Shown here: positions 1 to 7,664 of the stretch, piece after piece
Layout of the letters: each line of letters begins with the position of its first letter
How positions within the stretch are numbered: the stretch's first letter is position 1
From: a virus
Length of the DNA: 24,438 nt
IMG/VR virus record: IMGVR_UViG_3300033552_000054
Coordinates: 1 to 24,438 of that record
Strand: one strand, 5' to 3'
Position numbers and translations under genes: made by a program
Notes under the pieces: model-generated
What the model was told of the DNA's origin: nothing
Databases searched by the model: none
The model's input: only the letters and a program-made list of their open reading frames with translations

Positions 1-307
1 ATCTCGGAGAGAGGAGGGTAGGAGCTTATAAGTGCTTGGATGTGCTTGATTTTGCTTTATAGGGTAAAGAGGAAGGAGAGTTATTAGGAGATGATTGTAG
101 TTAAGGAAAACGTTATCAATTTTTTCAAATGAACTAGTTTTCAATAAACCTCTCAAACTTTATAAATGTAAAATGAGTAATTGTATAGTCTCAAATAAAC
201 AACATTGAGAGGTTTATCGAAAACAAGTCAAATGAATATTCACTATTTGAGATCATATTGAGGATATGATGGTACTAATTAATATAAAGAATTGTAATTT
301 TATCTCA
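1..307. other. Noncoding leader region
   Basis: I see no convincing gene here. One frame is open from base 3 to a stop at 60-62 and could be the tail of a gene that starts before the window, but twenty codons are too few to judge. A 13-codon ATG frame at 91 looks accidental. The stretch is AT-rich and holds a long inverted repeat (137-224), listed separately. It sits upstream of the first clear gene, so it may contain that operon's promoter, although I found no clean TAnnTTTG motif. Confidence 0.5.
137..224. repeat. 20-bp near-perfect inverted repeat, 48-nt spacer
   Basis: The left arm (137-156, starting GTTTTCAATAAACC) and the right arm (205-224, ending TTTATCGAAAAC) are reverse complements with a single mismatch (A versus G) over 20 positions. 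The flanks outside the arms keep weaker complementarity. The 48-nt spacer is AT-rich. There is no T-tract after the right arm, so it is not an ordinary terminator. It could be an operator, a replication-related site, a recombination site or a long RNA hairpin in the leader of the downstream genes; the sequence alone does not decide. Confidence 0.8.
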
Positions 308-532
308 ATGAAATGTGATGTAAATGTGACTCCACAAGAAAAGGCCTTAGAACTTGTAAATAAATTTAAACCTTTTGTATCGAAGTTTGACATAGCCCTA
401 GCTAAACAAGCTGCACTAATTGCGGTATGTGAGATAGATAGTGCAATTGACTTTGATTGGATGGAAGTACAAAACCTAGAGCGAGAACATAAGTATTGGG
501 AAAATGTCGAAAATGAAATAAACAAACTATAA
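308..532 (+). CDS. Small conserved phage-type protein, unknown function
   Basis: The 74-aa product begins MKCDVNVTP and is predicted to be largely helical, with the segment ALELVNKF followed by AKQAALIAVCEID. This layout resembles a small family of unknown function often seen in phages of Bacteroidota; that likeness is from memory. The ATG at 308 is preferred over the in-frame ATG at 266, because the 14 extra residues are hydrophobic and cysteine-containing and look like translated leader. It is the first clear gene after the inverted repeat. No catalytic motif or membrane segment is visible. Confidence 0.7.
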   Translation: MKCDVNVTPQEKALELVNKFKPFVSKFDIALAKQAALIAVCEIDSAIDFDWMEVQNLEREHKYWENVENEINKL

Positions 533-650
533 AAAGGTAGGTGTAGTTTTATTGGTGGGCAATAATGGTTTAGAAACATCTACAATGTTAGCGAGACTTT
601 TAACTAGAGAGAATTCAAAAATCGCAGACTAAGAAGAAAAAAACGGATAG

Positions 651-947
651 ATGGATGATATAAATAAGTGGAAATTCTTTCCATGGGAAAATGGAGAGAA
701 GCCTGTATTAGTCAACGAAGAGGGTTTTGAATGGTATCTTGATAAAGATTGTACTCAATGGGCTACAAAGTGGATGGGAAATAATAATCCTCCTTTAAAG
801 GCTAATTGTTTTTTTGCTAAAAGGGGTGAAGAGGTTACAAGGGTATTAATAGATAAAAATCAAAACATATTACATCACGACACCTCCTTGGAAGGTATGT
901 GTGCTAAGATAGATGTATTAAGACTACTTGAAAATTATGATAGATAG
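651..947 (+). CDS. Hypothetical protein, 98 aa
   Basis: A Trp-rich soluble protein with several Trp and Phe residues in the first half (KWKFFPWENG, FEWYLDKD, QWATKWMG). It is acidic to neutral, with no signal peptide or membrane segment. I do not recognise a family. The next gene's ATG at 937 lies inside its 3' end, so the two are probably translated together. The 118-nt gap upstream holds no gene I would defend. Confidence 0.65.
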   Translation: MDDINKWKFFPWENGEKPVLVNEEGFEWYLDKDCTQWATKWMGNNNPPLKANCFFAKRGEEVTRVLIDKNQNILHHDTSLEGMCAKIDVLRLLENYDR

Positions 948-1365
948 ATGCTCTCAAGAAGGATGTAATTATCCAACGATCAATAAAAAATACAAACTCT
1001 GTCAGCAGCACAATTGGCAAAGACTCCATCCAGGTCAATCTATTTATAAAAAACAAAAATCAATTAAGCCTGTAGCAGATAAACGCAAAGAAGAAAATCA
1101 AACAGAATATAATCCTAATAGAGATCAATTCTTGTTAAACAATTCTACTTGTCAAGTTTTAGGTTGTTGTAATGATTCTTGTGATGTACACCACAAGAAA
1201 GGTAAAGTTGGATATGCTAATGATACCAAAAGATTATTAGGAATTAAATTATTGTGGGATGTAGATTTCTTCTTAGCTGTATGTAGAGAGCATCATGGAG
1301 AGATAGAAGTCAACCCTACATGGGCAAAGAATATGGGGTATAGTGTATCGAGATCGAGTAAATGA
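937..1365 (+). CDS. Cys/His-rich HNH-like zinc protein
   Basis: 142 aa from the ATG at 937; a TTG nine bases upstream is the alternative start. An N-terminal C5-x4-C10 followed by C22-x2-H25 looks like a small zinc finger. The C-terminal half has C72-x4-C77, then C82-D-V-H85-H86, then C116-R-E-H119-H120-G, and ends in a WAKNMGYS segment. That pattern matches HNH-type phage proteins with a Cys-bound structural zinc, so nuclease activity is plausible but unproven. It could also be a non-catalytic zinc-binding protein. It overlaps the genes on both sides by a few bases, consistent with one operon. Confidence 0.65.
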   Translation: MIDRCSQEGCNYPTINKKYKLCQQHNWQRLHPGQSIYKKQKSIKPVADKRKEENQTEYNPNRDQFLLNNSTCQVLGCCNDSCDVHHKKGKVGYANDTKRLLGIKLLWDVDFFLAVCREHHGEIEVNPTWAKNMGYSVSRSSK

Positions 1366-1871
1366 GGAATCTAATGTTAGAACGTGATATAAAATTGATA
1401 ACTTCATATCTTGAAAGAATAGACGAAGCATATATCGTTGTAATGTGTATTGGATTTATGTGCATTGTATTATTAATAGACGGCATAGTGTCTTTATATA
1501 TACTTACTTTAGTTAAAGTTAAAACAATTAAGAATATGGCATTAAATGGTATTAGATCATTGAAGGAAGATAACGAGTTATCGAAAGATATTTGTAATTA
1601 TTTAATTGCAGAAGGGTTTAAAGTGACTACTAAATCAGTTAAGCCTGAGTATACCATTATCAAAGGGACTCTACAGTTCTATAAGGAGTTAGGTGGTAGC
1701 GAACAAGCGACATATAGAGCCTTCGTCACAACTAAAGAAATAGCTATTGAAGTTCGATTTATGGATAACAATTCTCCTGCAGATATATTTTATATATCAT
1801 TCGTCAATGAAGAATCATTCGTATCTGCATATAATGAATTTACTGAAAAGGTAGCCGATATATTGAGATGA
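1362..1871 (+). CDS. Membrane-anchored hypothetical protein
   Basis: 169 aa, starting in an ATGA overlap with the preceding stop. Residues about 24-50 form one long or two short hydrophobic stretches (YIVVMCIGFMCIVLLIDGIV onward). The remaining ~115 residues are soluble and mixed alpha/beta, with the pattern of a small domain (EGFKVTTKSV, AIEVRFMDN). A short N-terminal tail would lie on one side of the inner membrane and the C-terminal domain on the other. I do not recognise the family. The position among small early-type genes fits a host-takeover or envelope role, which is only inference. Confidence 0.6.
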   Translation: MRNLMLERDIKLITSYLERIDEAYIVVMCIGFMCIVLLIDGIVSLYILTLVKVKTIKNMALNGIRSLKEDNELSKDICNYLIAEGFKVTTKSVKPEYTIIKGTLQFYKELGGSEQATYRAFVTTKEIAIEVRFMDNNSPADIFYISFVNEESFVSAYNEFTEKVADILR

Positions 1872-2131
1872 TGAATATGAACTATAGGCTTAAAGATAAG
1901 CCAAAATTTGAATTCGAACCTAAGGTTGGAATGAAAACGAATGATTGTTATTTACACGGCATTGGAGAATTAGATGATATCGGTAGTTCTGGACACATTG
2001 CTTATGTTGGTAATGGTTACTTTGTTATAGAGACGAGAAGGTGGAGTAGTGATAAAGATGATTATATACCTCATGCAATTATGGTAAGAGAGGATTCTTA
2101 TTGGGTTATAGAAGAAGGAGATTTTAATTGA
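1868..2131 (+). CDS. Hypothetical protein, 87 aa
   Basis: Begins in an ATGA-type overlap with the upstream gene; a second ATG follows immediately. The protein looks beta-rich (GHIAYVGNGYFVIETRRW, then HAIMVREDSYWVIEEGDF), like a small barrel or SH3-like fold, and is acidic. There is no membrane segment or Cys cluster. The function is unknown, and its only support is the tight packing and the intact frame. Confidence 0.6.
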   Translation: MMNMNYRLKDKPKFEFEPKVGMKTNDCYLHGIGELDDIGSSGHIAYVGNGYFVIETRRWSSDKDDYIPHAIMVREDSYWVIEEGDFN

Positions 2132-2460
2132 TGGAAAAACAAATTGAAGAATATTATGAACCACTTCCATTGGAAATCAATGGTGGTCGTGATGTGAAGG
2201 GATATTTCTTCACTCAAGTAAAGAGATGTGAAACACATGCCATCTATGCTCAACGAGTTGGTAATAAAGATGGGAGAATTCAATCTTACGACGTGATTAA
2301 AATAAAGAAACAGAAGGCAGCGATTGTTAATTTTGGAGGAATCCCTCAACAATTAAAAGCTAAAGAACAATACCCAAGTTCAAGAGAGTGGGGAACCAAT
2401 GCATGTAGTTTCCCTACATTGCAGATGGCGGAGTCTCATTATAAAAACCTTACCCTATAA
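2131..2460 (+). CDS. Hypothetical protein, 109 aa
   Basis: The ATG at 2131 shares its first base with the stop of the previous gene; an in-frame TTG one codon earlier is the other option. The product starts MEKQIEEYYEPLPLEIN and is mixed alpha/beta with a lysine-rich middle (IKIKKQKAAIV) and the C-terminal segment FPTLQMAESHYKNL. No family is recognised. It is the last gene before a 118-nt gap that ends in a terminator-like hairpin, so it probably closes the first operon. Confidence 0.6.
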   Translation: MEKQIEEYYEPLPLEINGGRDVKGYFFTQVKRCETHAIYAQRVGNKDGRIQSYDVIKIKKQKAAIVNFGGIPQQLKAKEQYPSSREWGTNACSFPTLQMAESHYKNLTL

Positions 2461-2549
2461 TAAATCTAATTTAATGAATAGTCATATTAATAATGCCTAT
2501 ATTAGACTTTCCATTTATGGGACAAGGTATATAAAACCCTTGATTAAAT

Positions 2550-2578
2550 AGCCCTCTTAGGAGGGCTTAATTTTCTTT
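2550..2578 (+). terminator. Rho-independent terminator-like hairpin abutting a start codon
   Basis: AGCCCTC (2550-2556) pairs perfectly with GAGGGCT (2561-2567) around a TTAG loop, and the T-rich tail TAATTTTCTTT follows directly. The next gene's ATG is at 2579, immediately after the tail. It may end the upstream transcript, act as an attenuator for the downstream gene, or both. A second hairpin of the same design with the same TTAG loop lies at 17066-17096. Confidence 0.8.
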
Positions 2579-3634
2579 ATGGCAAAACCAAGAAAAGTTT
2601 CTAAGAAATCAATACAAGCCCTAGTTAGGGTAAACAAGACTCGCTCTAAGCTTTGGAAACAACACAAAGATAGATTCTCTAGTTACAAAGAAACAGCTAA
2701 AGTAGCAGGTGAGATCATATCGGTCACAGGAGTCATTCCTACATATAAGATTCTAAAGGCTCATTTTAGTAAGGTTGATCGTCAAGAGAAAAAAGAAAAA
2801 GAACGATTAAGACAATCTCCAGAAACCGATTTAATCATTACAGCTGAAAATGCTTATGATAAATTCACTCAAGCCTTTCCTTTTGGATTGATAGCTAATC
2901 CAGTTCCTTATTGGGAAATGAATTATTTAATTAGTGAGCTTTTAAATTACGACAATGGTAATTCTATTTTCAAAAAACAATTAGAAAGATTAGAAGTAAG
3001 AACTGAACTAAGTATTCGTACACCATTTTTATTGGGTGACTATACTTATGAATATTGTAGAGATTTCGTTAATAGTTCCAATATGGAAAATGCAGGTAAG
3101 GGTAGTGATGAAGCTCCATACATCAAAGCATTTTTAAAACAAGATAGATTGACAGGTGAATTATATCTTCATATAGAATTACTCGATCAAGAGATGAAGA
3201 CAGAATTTCAAGATTTCCCTTTGGAACTTTATGGAGGTCAATCTTTTGCAGAGGTAAAAGAAGCGAGTAGAAAAATTCAAGAAGAATTGGTTCTTAATAA
3301 AAAGAGATACGAAATGGTTCGCTCTCTTGAAACGAGCGCTACTACTCTATATGGCGAACTCGATCATGATCGAAATCCATTTCACAAAACAGCAAGAAAG
3401 CGATTAGAAGAACAAGCATATAAGAACCTTTATGAGGTAAGAGAGACTTTACGGATGTATGGTCGTAAGATTGCTGGTATAAATATTAAGTCAAATAGAT
3501 TACATAAGAAGATTGCCAACTTCGTTGAGTTCAAAAAGCATTTAGATTTAATGCAAGAAAAATATGAAAAGGTTAGAAAAGAATACGACAAACTCAAACA
3601 AGAAGAAAGAAAGTCCAATAGAAAAAAGAAATGA
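2579..3634 (+). CDS. Hypothetical protein with basic N-terminus and coiled-coil C-terminus
   Basis: 351 aa. The first 40 residues are strongly basic (MAKPRKVSKK, RVNKTRSKLWKQHKDR), suggesting nucleic-acid binding. The middle third looks globular. From about residue 225 the protein is heptad-like and highly charged, ending in a Lys/Arg/Glu-rich tail (EKVRKEYDKLKQEERKSN). No other start is available before residue 112, so the ATG against the hairpin is the likely true start. It overlaps the next gene by about 70 nt. I do not recognise the family; a DNA-associated structural or replication accessory role is a guess from charge and neighbours. Confidence 0.65.
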   Translation: MAKPRKVSKKSIQALVRVNKTRSKLWKQHKDRFSSYKETAKVAGEIISVTGVIPTYKILKAHFSKVDRQEKKEKERLRQSPETDLIITAENAYDKFTQAFPFGLIANPVPYWEMNYLISELLNYDNGNSIFKKQLERLEVRTELSIRTPFLLGDYTYEYCRDFVNSSNMENAGKGSDEAPYIKAFLKQDRLTGELYLHIELLDQEMKTEFQDFPLELYGGQSFAEVKEASRKIQEELVLNKKRYEMVRSLETSATTLYGELDHDRNPFHKTARKRLEEQAYKNLYEVRETLRMYGRKIAGINIKSNRLHKKIANFVEFKKHLDLMQEKYEKVRKEYDKLKQEERKSNRKKK

Positions 3635-4493
3635 GGTCGTAAGTACTAATGAATTAAAAACACCAAATCATAAATTAATAATAATAAGAGATAGGCTAAG
3701 GATTTATTCCATAGCCTATACTTTATTCAATCAGAATCATGATGTAGAAGTCATTGAGAGAAACTCTACTGTAAATGTGATTGACAACACTACTAATGAA
3801 AAGTATCACTTCTTAGATATGCAGTCGAAGGAGTTTAAAGCAGCTAGTCAATCTACCACTATTCGCGCTAGTATAAGGAAGTGTCTTCAAGGTGGTAGAA
3901 AAAAAACACTTGAAGAAGAGAAAGAATTTCCTCAGCAATCGTTCAGTTCTCGATCAAGAGTTTTTAAAAAGGGAGAGATTTTTTATTTATTCGATATCGA
4001 TAATTGTTACTGGAGGACAGCTTTAAATGAAGGCTACATTGAAGAAGAATTATATACTAAACTTCTAGCACCTGAGTTTAAATTGGCTCGAAACAAAGCG
4101 CTTGCAACTCTTGCTTCTATTATTTATCGCACTACCAAAGTCAACGGTAAATTTAAAAGAGTAGTACAAGAATTAAGCGACTACCCAATCATATACAAGA
4201 ACATTAGAAACAAATCATACAAAGTCTGCTTCGATATTAAGGAGGTTATTGATAAGAAAGATTTTTTATGGTATAAGACCGATGAGATAGCAATTAGAGA
4301 GGATTCATATGAAAAAGTAAAAGAATTAATTTCTAAATTGCCTTACTCTTTTAAAGAAAGAAAATGTAAGGTTCTTTATAGAAATCTTGTTGCTTGTGAA
4401 GATGGTATTTATATGATTGAAGATGGTGGTTTATTTAATCTTTATAAAGAACAAGATCTTGAGAAGATTCAACGAATGAAAGGAAAGTTATGA
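3564..4493 (+). CDS. Putative family B DNA polymerase palm-like protein (minimal)
   Basis: 309 aa. Three segments in order resemble the palm motifs of family B polymerases. FDIDNCYW (143-150) matches motif A of the D-x-x-S-x-Y-P type. K173-LARNKALATLAS resembles the K-x3-N helix of motif B. WYKTDEI (236-242) resembles motif C (YxDTDS), with Lys in place of the first Asp. No exonuclease domain is present, and the A-to-B spacing is far shorter than in true PolB. It could be a degenerate or accessory palm domain, or an unrelated fold with chance likeness. The start lies 71 nt inside the previous gene, and no later ATG or GTG precedes the conserved part. The complete replicase of this phage is a Pol III alpha subunit, so this protein would be an extra. 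Confidence 0.4.
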   Translation: MKRLEKNTTNSNKKKESPIEKRNEVVSTNELKTPNHKLIIIRDRLRIYSIAYTLFNQNHDVEVIERNSTVNVIDNTTNEKYHFLDMQSKEFKAASQSTTIRASIRKCLQGGRKKTLEEEKEFPQQSFSSRSRVFKKGEIFYLFDIDNCYWRTALNEGYIEEELYTKLLAPEFKLARNKALATLASIIYRTTKVNGKFKRVVQELSDYPIIYKNIRNKSYKVCFDIKEVIDKKDFLWYKTDEIAIREDSYEKVKELISKLPYSFKERKCKVLYRNLVACEDGIYMIEDGGLFNLYKEQDLEKIQRMKGKL

Positions 4494-4765
4494 AAATCGT
4501 CAATATACCAAAGGATAGATATGATATATGGAGTACGAGAGATAGATTTAAAACTTACGCAAGTTTGATGGAATCCATTAATTCCAAAATAATTACTCAT
4601 TATTTTAAAGGATGGATACATTCTCCGATTACGCCCTCTATCGCTGTCATTATTGGTATTGAAATGAAAATGTCAATTAATAAAGGTATTATGAAACGAT
4701 TATCAAATAAAGCAATCTTAAAACAACACGACCAATCTTTTGAATCCACAAGTAATAGAATTTAA
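4490..4765 (+). CDS. Hypothetical protein, 91 aa
   Basis: Starts in an ATGA overlap with the PolB-like gene, which suggests translational coupling. It is basic and mixed in composition, with a mildly hydrophobic stretch SPITPSIAVIIGIEMKM (about 45-61) that could be a buried strand-helix unit or a weak membrane segment. No family is recognised. The intact frame and packing are the main evidence that it is expressed. Confidence 0.55.
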   Translation: MKIVNIPKDRYDIWSTRDRFKTYASLMESINSKIITHYFKGWIHSPITPSIAVIIGIEMKMSINKGIMKRLSNKAILKQHDQSFESTSNRI

Positions 4766-4780
4766 TTTCCAATAAGAAAT

Positions 4781-5056
4781 ATGGAACAAACTTTTAAGCA
4801 ACAAATAAAAGAATTCAATTTTCATAAAAAATACGGTATCGAAACTATCATCAAGAAACCTAAGGCTAAAAAGGGTCAAGGTAAAAAAAACGAAGTGTTT
4901 GCTATTGTATATCAAGTAGGAGAAAATATAAAAACAAGAAGAGTGATAGATCGAGGCTTGTACTCTTTACTTGTTTACAAAATGAAAGAAATCAAAAAAG
5001 GGCCAACTTCTCAAATACCACATTATAAGATTGTACCGATAGTTGATGCTACATGA
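4781..5056 (+). CDS. Small basic hypothetical protein, 91 aa
   Basis: The N-terminal third is lysine-rich, including KKPKAKKGQGKK at about residues 26-37, followed by a beta-like segment FAIVYQVGENIKTRRVID. The charge suggests binding to nucleic acid. The ATG follows a 15-nt A-rich spacer typical of starts in this window. It overlaps the next start by ATGA and lies two genes upstream of the helicase, so a replication accessory role is conceivable but not shown. Confidence 0.55.
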   Translation: MEQTFKQQIKEFNFHKKYGIETIIKKPKAKKGQGKKNEVFAIVYQVGENIKTRRVIDRGLYSLLVYKMKEIKKGPTSQIPHYKIVPIVDAT

Positions 5057-5637
5057 TCAAAATTAGAATAACAGAACAATACTTAGCACTATCTTTTCAA
5101 GCGATATATAGACAGACTTCTAATAATCCGAAATATAGATATATGTCTCTAGTTAAAGACTATAAGATGCTATCTAACTTCATCAAGTTAATATCTACAC
5201 AATACCAATTAATTACTCTTGGAGATGACTTTACAAATCGCTATATAGAGTATCAACTACAGTATTGGTCTGCACTACAGAACGTAAGAGAATATAGTGG
5301 TTACTTCAATATAGCTTGGATTTTTGGACCGAAAGCTTTCCAGAGGTGGTTAAAAACAGGTCAATATAAACAGACCTTGTTTGATACTAATAAGATTATT
5401 AAATTTAAGAGTGTTAATAGCGAGAGCGAAAAACTTAAACCACCCACGGATTATGAAGAAGTAGAAAAAAACAAAACCGAAAATGACAATAGAAGATTTG
5501 ATTGGTGTTATATCACTACAAGTCTCTATCATCCTTTATCTGATCACTGCAAGCAATGCGTATGTAGTGATCAGTGTAAGTTAGCACTTCAATCAGAATA
5601 TCCTGATATGTTTAAAAAGAGAGTAACAAATGTCTAG
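5053..5637 (+). CDS. Cys-cluster protein upstream of helicase; candidate helicase-loading or primosome factor
   Basis: 194 aa. The N-terminal two thirds look helical, with an aromatic-rich core (RYIEYQLQYWSALQN, YFNIAWIFGPKAFQRWLK). A polar linker follows, then a C-terminal cluster C152, H165, C166, C169, C171 and C175 that could bind zinc. The helicase gene begins 8 nt before its stop, so the two are translationally coupled. Phages often place a loader or primosome protein next to DnaB-type helicases, which is why that role is proposed. No ATPase motif is present, so it is not a DnaC-type AAA+ loader. Confidence 0.5.
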   Translation: MIKIRITEQYLALSFQAIYRQTSNNPKYRYMSLVKDYKMLSNFIKLISTQYQLITLGDDFTNRYIEYQLQYWSALQNVREYSGYFNIAWIFGPKAFQRWLKTGQYKQTLFDTNKIIKFKSVNSESEKLKPPTDYEEVEKNKTENDNRRFDWCYITTSLYHPLSDHCKQCVCSDQCKLALQSEYPDMFKKRVTNV

Positions 5638-7105
5638 TATTAAGATTACTGAAACATTTTTAGATGAAGCCTTATCGTTAGCCTTCAAAGACAAAATGGT
5701 CTTTGAGATAATGAAGCATTATTTGAAGTATAGTTTTCTTCCTTCTGAAGAATATAAAAAGATTTGGAAATTTTGCGTTAACTATCATAACATAGAACAA
5801 AAAGTTCCGTCTTATGGTATAATGAATCAAGCGTTCCAAAGTGACGTTATTGGATTGGATATTTTAGAGGCATTGTCGAACATAAAGAAAGCAACTCCAC
5901 CAGAGAAGGAAGCGTTTATCCAGATGTTTGAAATGTACATTAAGCAATGTTTGTTCCTAGAAGGTTATGAACAATTATCTACCATCTATAATACATCTCA
6001 CAACAAAGAGGATGTTGTAACACGACTTGGTAGCTTATATGAAGAGATACAAGCTGTGTCGTTAAGAGCAACAACCTTTCACAAAGTCTTTGGTAGTTTT
6101 TCTGATCGCTATTACGATAGAGCTTACGAAATAGCGAAAAGTGAAGTAGATTTTGAACGCAACATTCGTATTCCTTTTGGAATTGATCCATTAGATTTTT
6201 ATACAGGTGGAGGTTTTAAATTAGGCGATACGGTATTGTTTTTAGCTCAATCTGGTTATGGTAAATCTCAAGCTTTAAAGTATTTAGGCATTCAAGCTGC
6301 AATGAGAGGATTGAGAGTAGCTCATTTTCAATTAGAAGATACATTGCAATTATGTCTTGATCAATATGATTCTGCATGGACTGGCTCTAAGTTAGATGAT
6401 ATTGAAAGGTGTACAATTGAAGAGGGTAAATTCACAAAATTATGTACTGACTCTGGAAGATTTCGAGGTGAAATAATTGTAGATGCTTTTGAACAATTCG
6501 GTACCCCATCAGCCCTTGACATTGATCGAAGACTTACTGAAATGGAAAAACTTTACGGTAAGATCCATTTAGTATTGATAGATTATTTAGAATTATTAAA
6601 TCCTGGTGATGGTAAAAAGTATCGTCCTTCAGATGAAAGATTTAGAAGAGAGGCAACAGGAAATAAATTAAAGAACATAGCTGTTAAGCATTACTGTGCA
6701 GTAGCAACAGCAACACAGGCGTCTTCAATCTCTCCTGCAGAGTTAGAGAATCCTGGTTTCTTTATGACACGTTATAATGTATCTGAATTCAAAGGTATAG
6801 TTAAACCATTCTCATATTTTCTTACAATTAATGCAACAAGAGATGAACTTGACAAGGGGTTTGCTAGAATCTATTGCGATAAGTTTAGAAAGCATAAGGC
6901 AGGTCAATTGCTTCCAATAGCAACAGGATTCGATAGAGGGAGATTTTACAATAAACAAAAGACACTTAACTATTTTTGGGATAGTGATCTTCAATGTGTG
7001 AAAAAAGAATGGGAAGTTGTCGTTTCTCCATTGTCAAGTGAAAAGAAGACTACAAGGCGTTCAAAAGTAAAACCAATAGATGCAACAACAACCGCAACTA
7101 ACTAA
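5630..7105 (+). CDS. Replicative DNA helicase, DnaB/RecA-fold type
   Basis: 491 aa. After an N-terminal region of about 180 residues comes a RecA-like motor. It begins IPFGIDPLDFYTGGGF, continues to the Walker A motif AQSGYGKS (206-213, K212), a Walker B strand HLVLIDY (313-319, D318), and a TATQAS segment (about 360-365, Q363) matching the DnaB motif 3 glutamine. It would unwind the fork as a hexamer, moving on single-stranded DNA. Length and order fit phage DnaB-like helicases. The N-terminal domain is divergent. A Cys-cluster protein lies upstream and a primase two genes downstream, a typical replication operon. The C-terminal tail is basic (KKTTRRSKVK) and overlaps the next gene by 26 nt. 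Confidence 0.9.
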   Translation: MSSIKITETFLDEALSLAFKDKMVFEIMKHYLKYSFLPSEEYKKIWKFCVNYHNIEQKVPSYGIMNQAFQSDVIGLDILEALSNIKKATPPEKEAFIQMFEMYIKQCLFLEGYEQLSTIYNTSHNKEDVVTRLGSLYEEIQAVSLRATTFHKVFGSFSDRYYDRAYEIAKSEVDFERNIRIPFGIDPLDFYTGGGFKLGDTVLFLAQSGYGKSQALKYLGIQAAMRGLRVAHFQLEDTLQLCLDQYDSAWTGSKLDDIERCTIEEGKFTKLCTDSGRFRGEIIVDAFEQFGTPSALDIDRRLTEMEKLYGKIHLVLIDYLELLNPGDGKKYRPSDERFRREATGNKLKNIAVKHYCAVATATQASSISPAELENPGFFMTRYNVSEFKGIVKPFSYFLTINATRDELDKGFARIYCDKFRKHKAGQLLPIATGFDRGRFYNKQKTLNYFWDSDLQCVKKEWEVVVSPLSSEKKTTRRSKVKPIDATTTATN

Positions 7106-7664
7106 AGATATCTTAACTACCAAGAGTACATTAAGAATGAATCATTTGATGAAAAAAGCAAATGACCATATCGATTTATTACTCATAGATGAAAACGTTG
7201 GTTCAATAGAAAATCTCATGTTCGATGGAATAGCTTGGTATATAGGACATCTACGACACAATTGTCCTATATGGCTTAATGAATGGAATAAAAGATGGGC
7301 TATCATTTATGTAAAAATTAATGAAGATTTGTTCGACAGTCGTGGATCTGAAGCGCTCTTTATTAATGTGATTAATAATTTGATTCAAGATAGGGTACAA
7401 AGAAAATTCCTACACACTTCACTCCTTGATATTGCACAAAAGATATGTATTAAATATCAACAAGTGATTATTAGGGAGTTTGTCTTTCAAGTCAACAATG
7501 GACGATATCCCTCTAATGTTTATGACGATTATATACAGACAGCCTTAATTGAAATTCCCGATATCGTGATCAATACAGATCCGAATATTTTATTAGAGGT
7601 GTTTGTACATGCATTCCATACAATAATCCCACTCAGCTATGAAATCTACGATACTCCTCGATAA
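7080..7664 (+). CDS. Hypothetical protein between helicase and primase
   Basis: 194 aa, overlapping the helicase gene by 26 nt and the primase gene by 26 nt. It is mostly helical, with no zinc cluster, P-loop or membrane segment. Segments such as IAWYIGHLRHNCPIWLNEWNKR are rich in Trp. I do not recognise the family. Its conserved place between two interacting replication enzymes would suit a partner of either, but this is positional inference only. Confidence 0.6.
   Translation: MQQQPQLTKDILTTKSTLRMNHLMKKANDHIDLLLIDENVGSIENLMFDGIAWYIGHLRHNCPIWLNEWNKRWAIIYVKINEDLFDSRGSEALFINVINNLIQDRVQRKFLHTSLLDIAQKICIKYQQVIIREFVFQVNNGRYPSNVYDDYIQTALIEIPDIVINTDPNILLEVFVHAFHTIIPLSYEIYDTPR

Noticed and set aside
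253-579. Minus-strand 108-codon open frame
   Set aside because: It mirrors the + strand gene at 308-532, is Phe/Ser/Ile-rich from AT bias and has no independent support.
544-625. Open frame reading ...GVVLLVGNNGLETSTMLARLL... between the first two genes, looking faintly like a P-loop start
   Set aside because: It has only GTG/TTG starts, ends after about 25-30 codons with TAA and lacks GKS/T; most likely chance or a relic.
5522-5579. Possible recoding of TGA or other stops
   Set aside because: TGA is used as a normal stop in many ATGA overlaps across the window, and the tRNA-Trp anticodon is CCA, not TCA; standard code fits.
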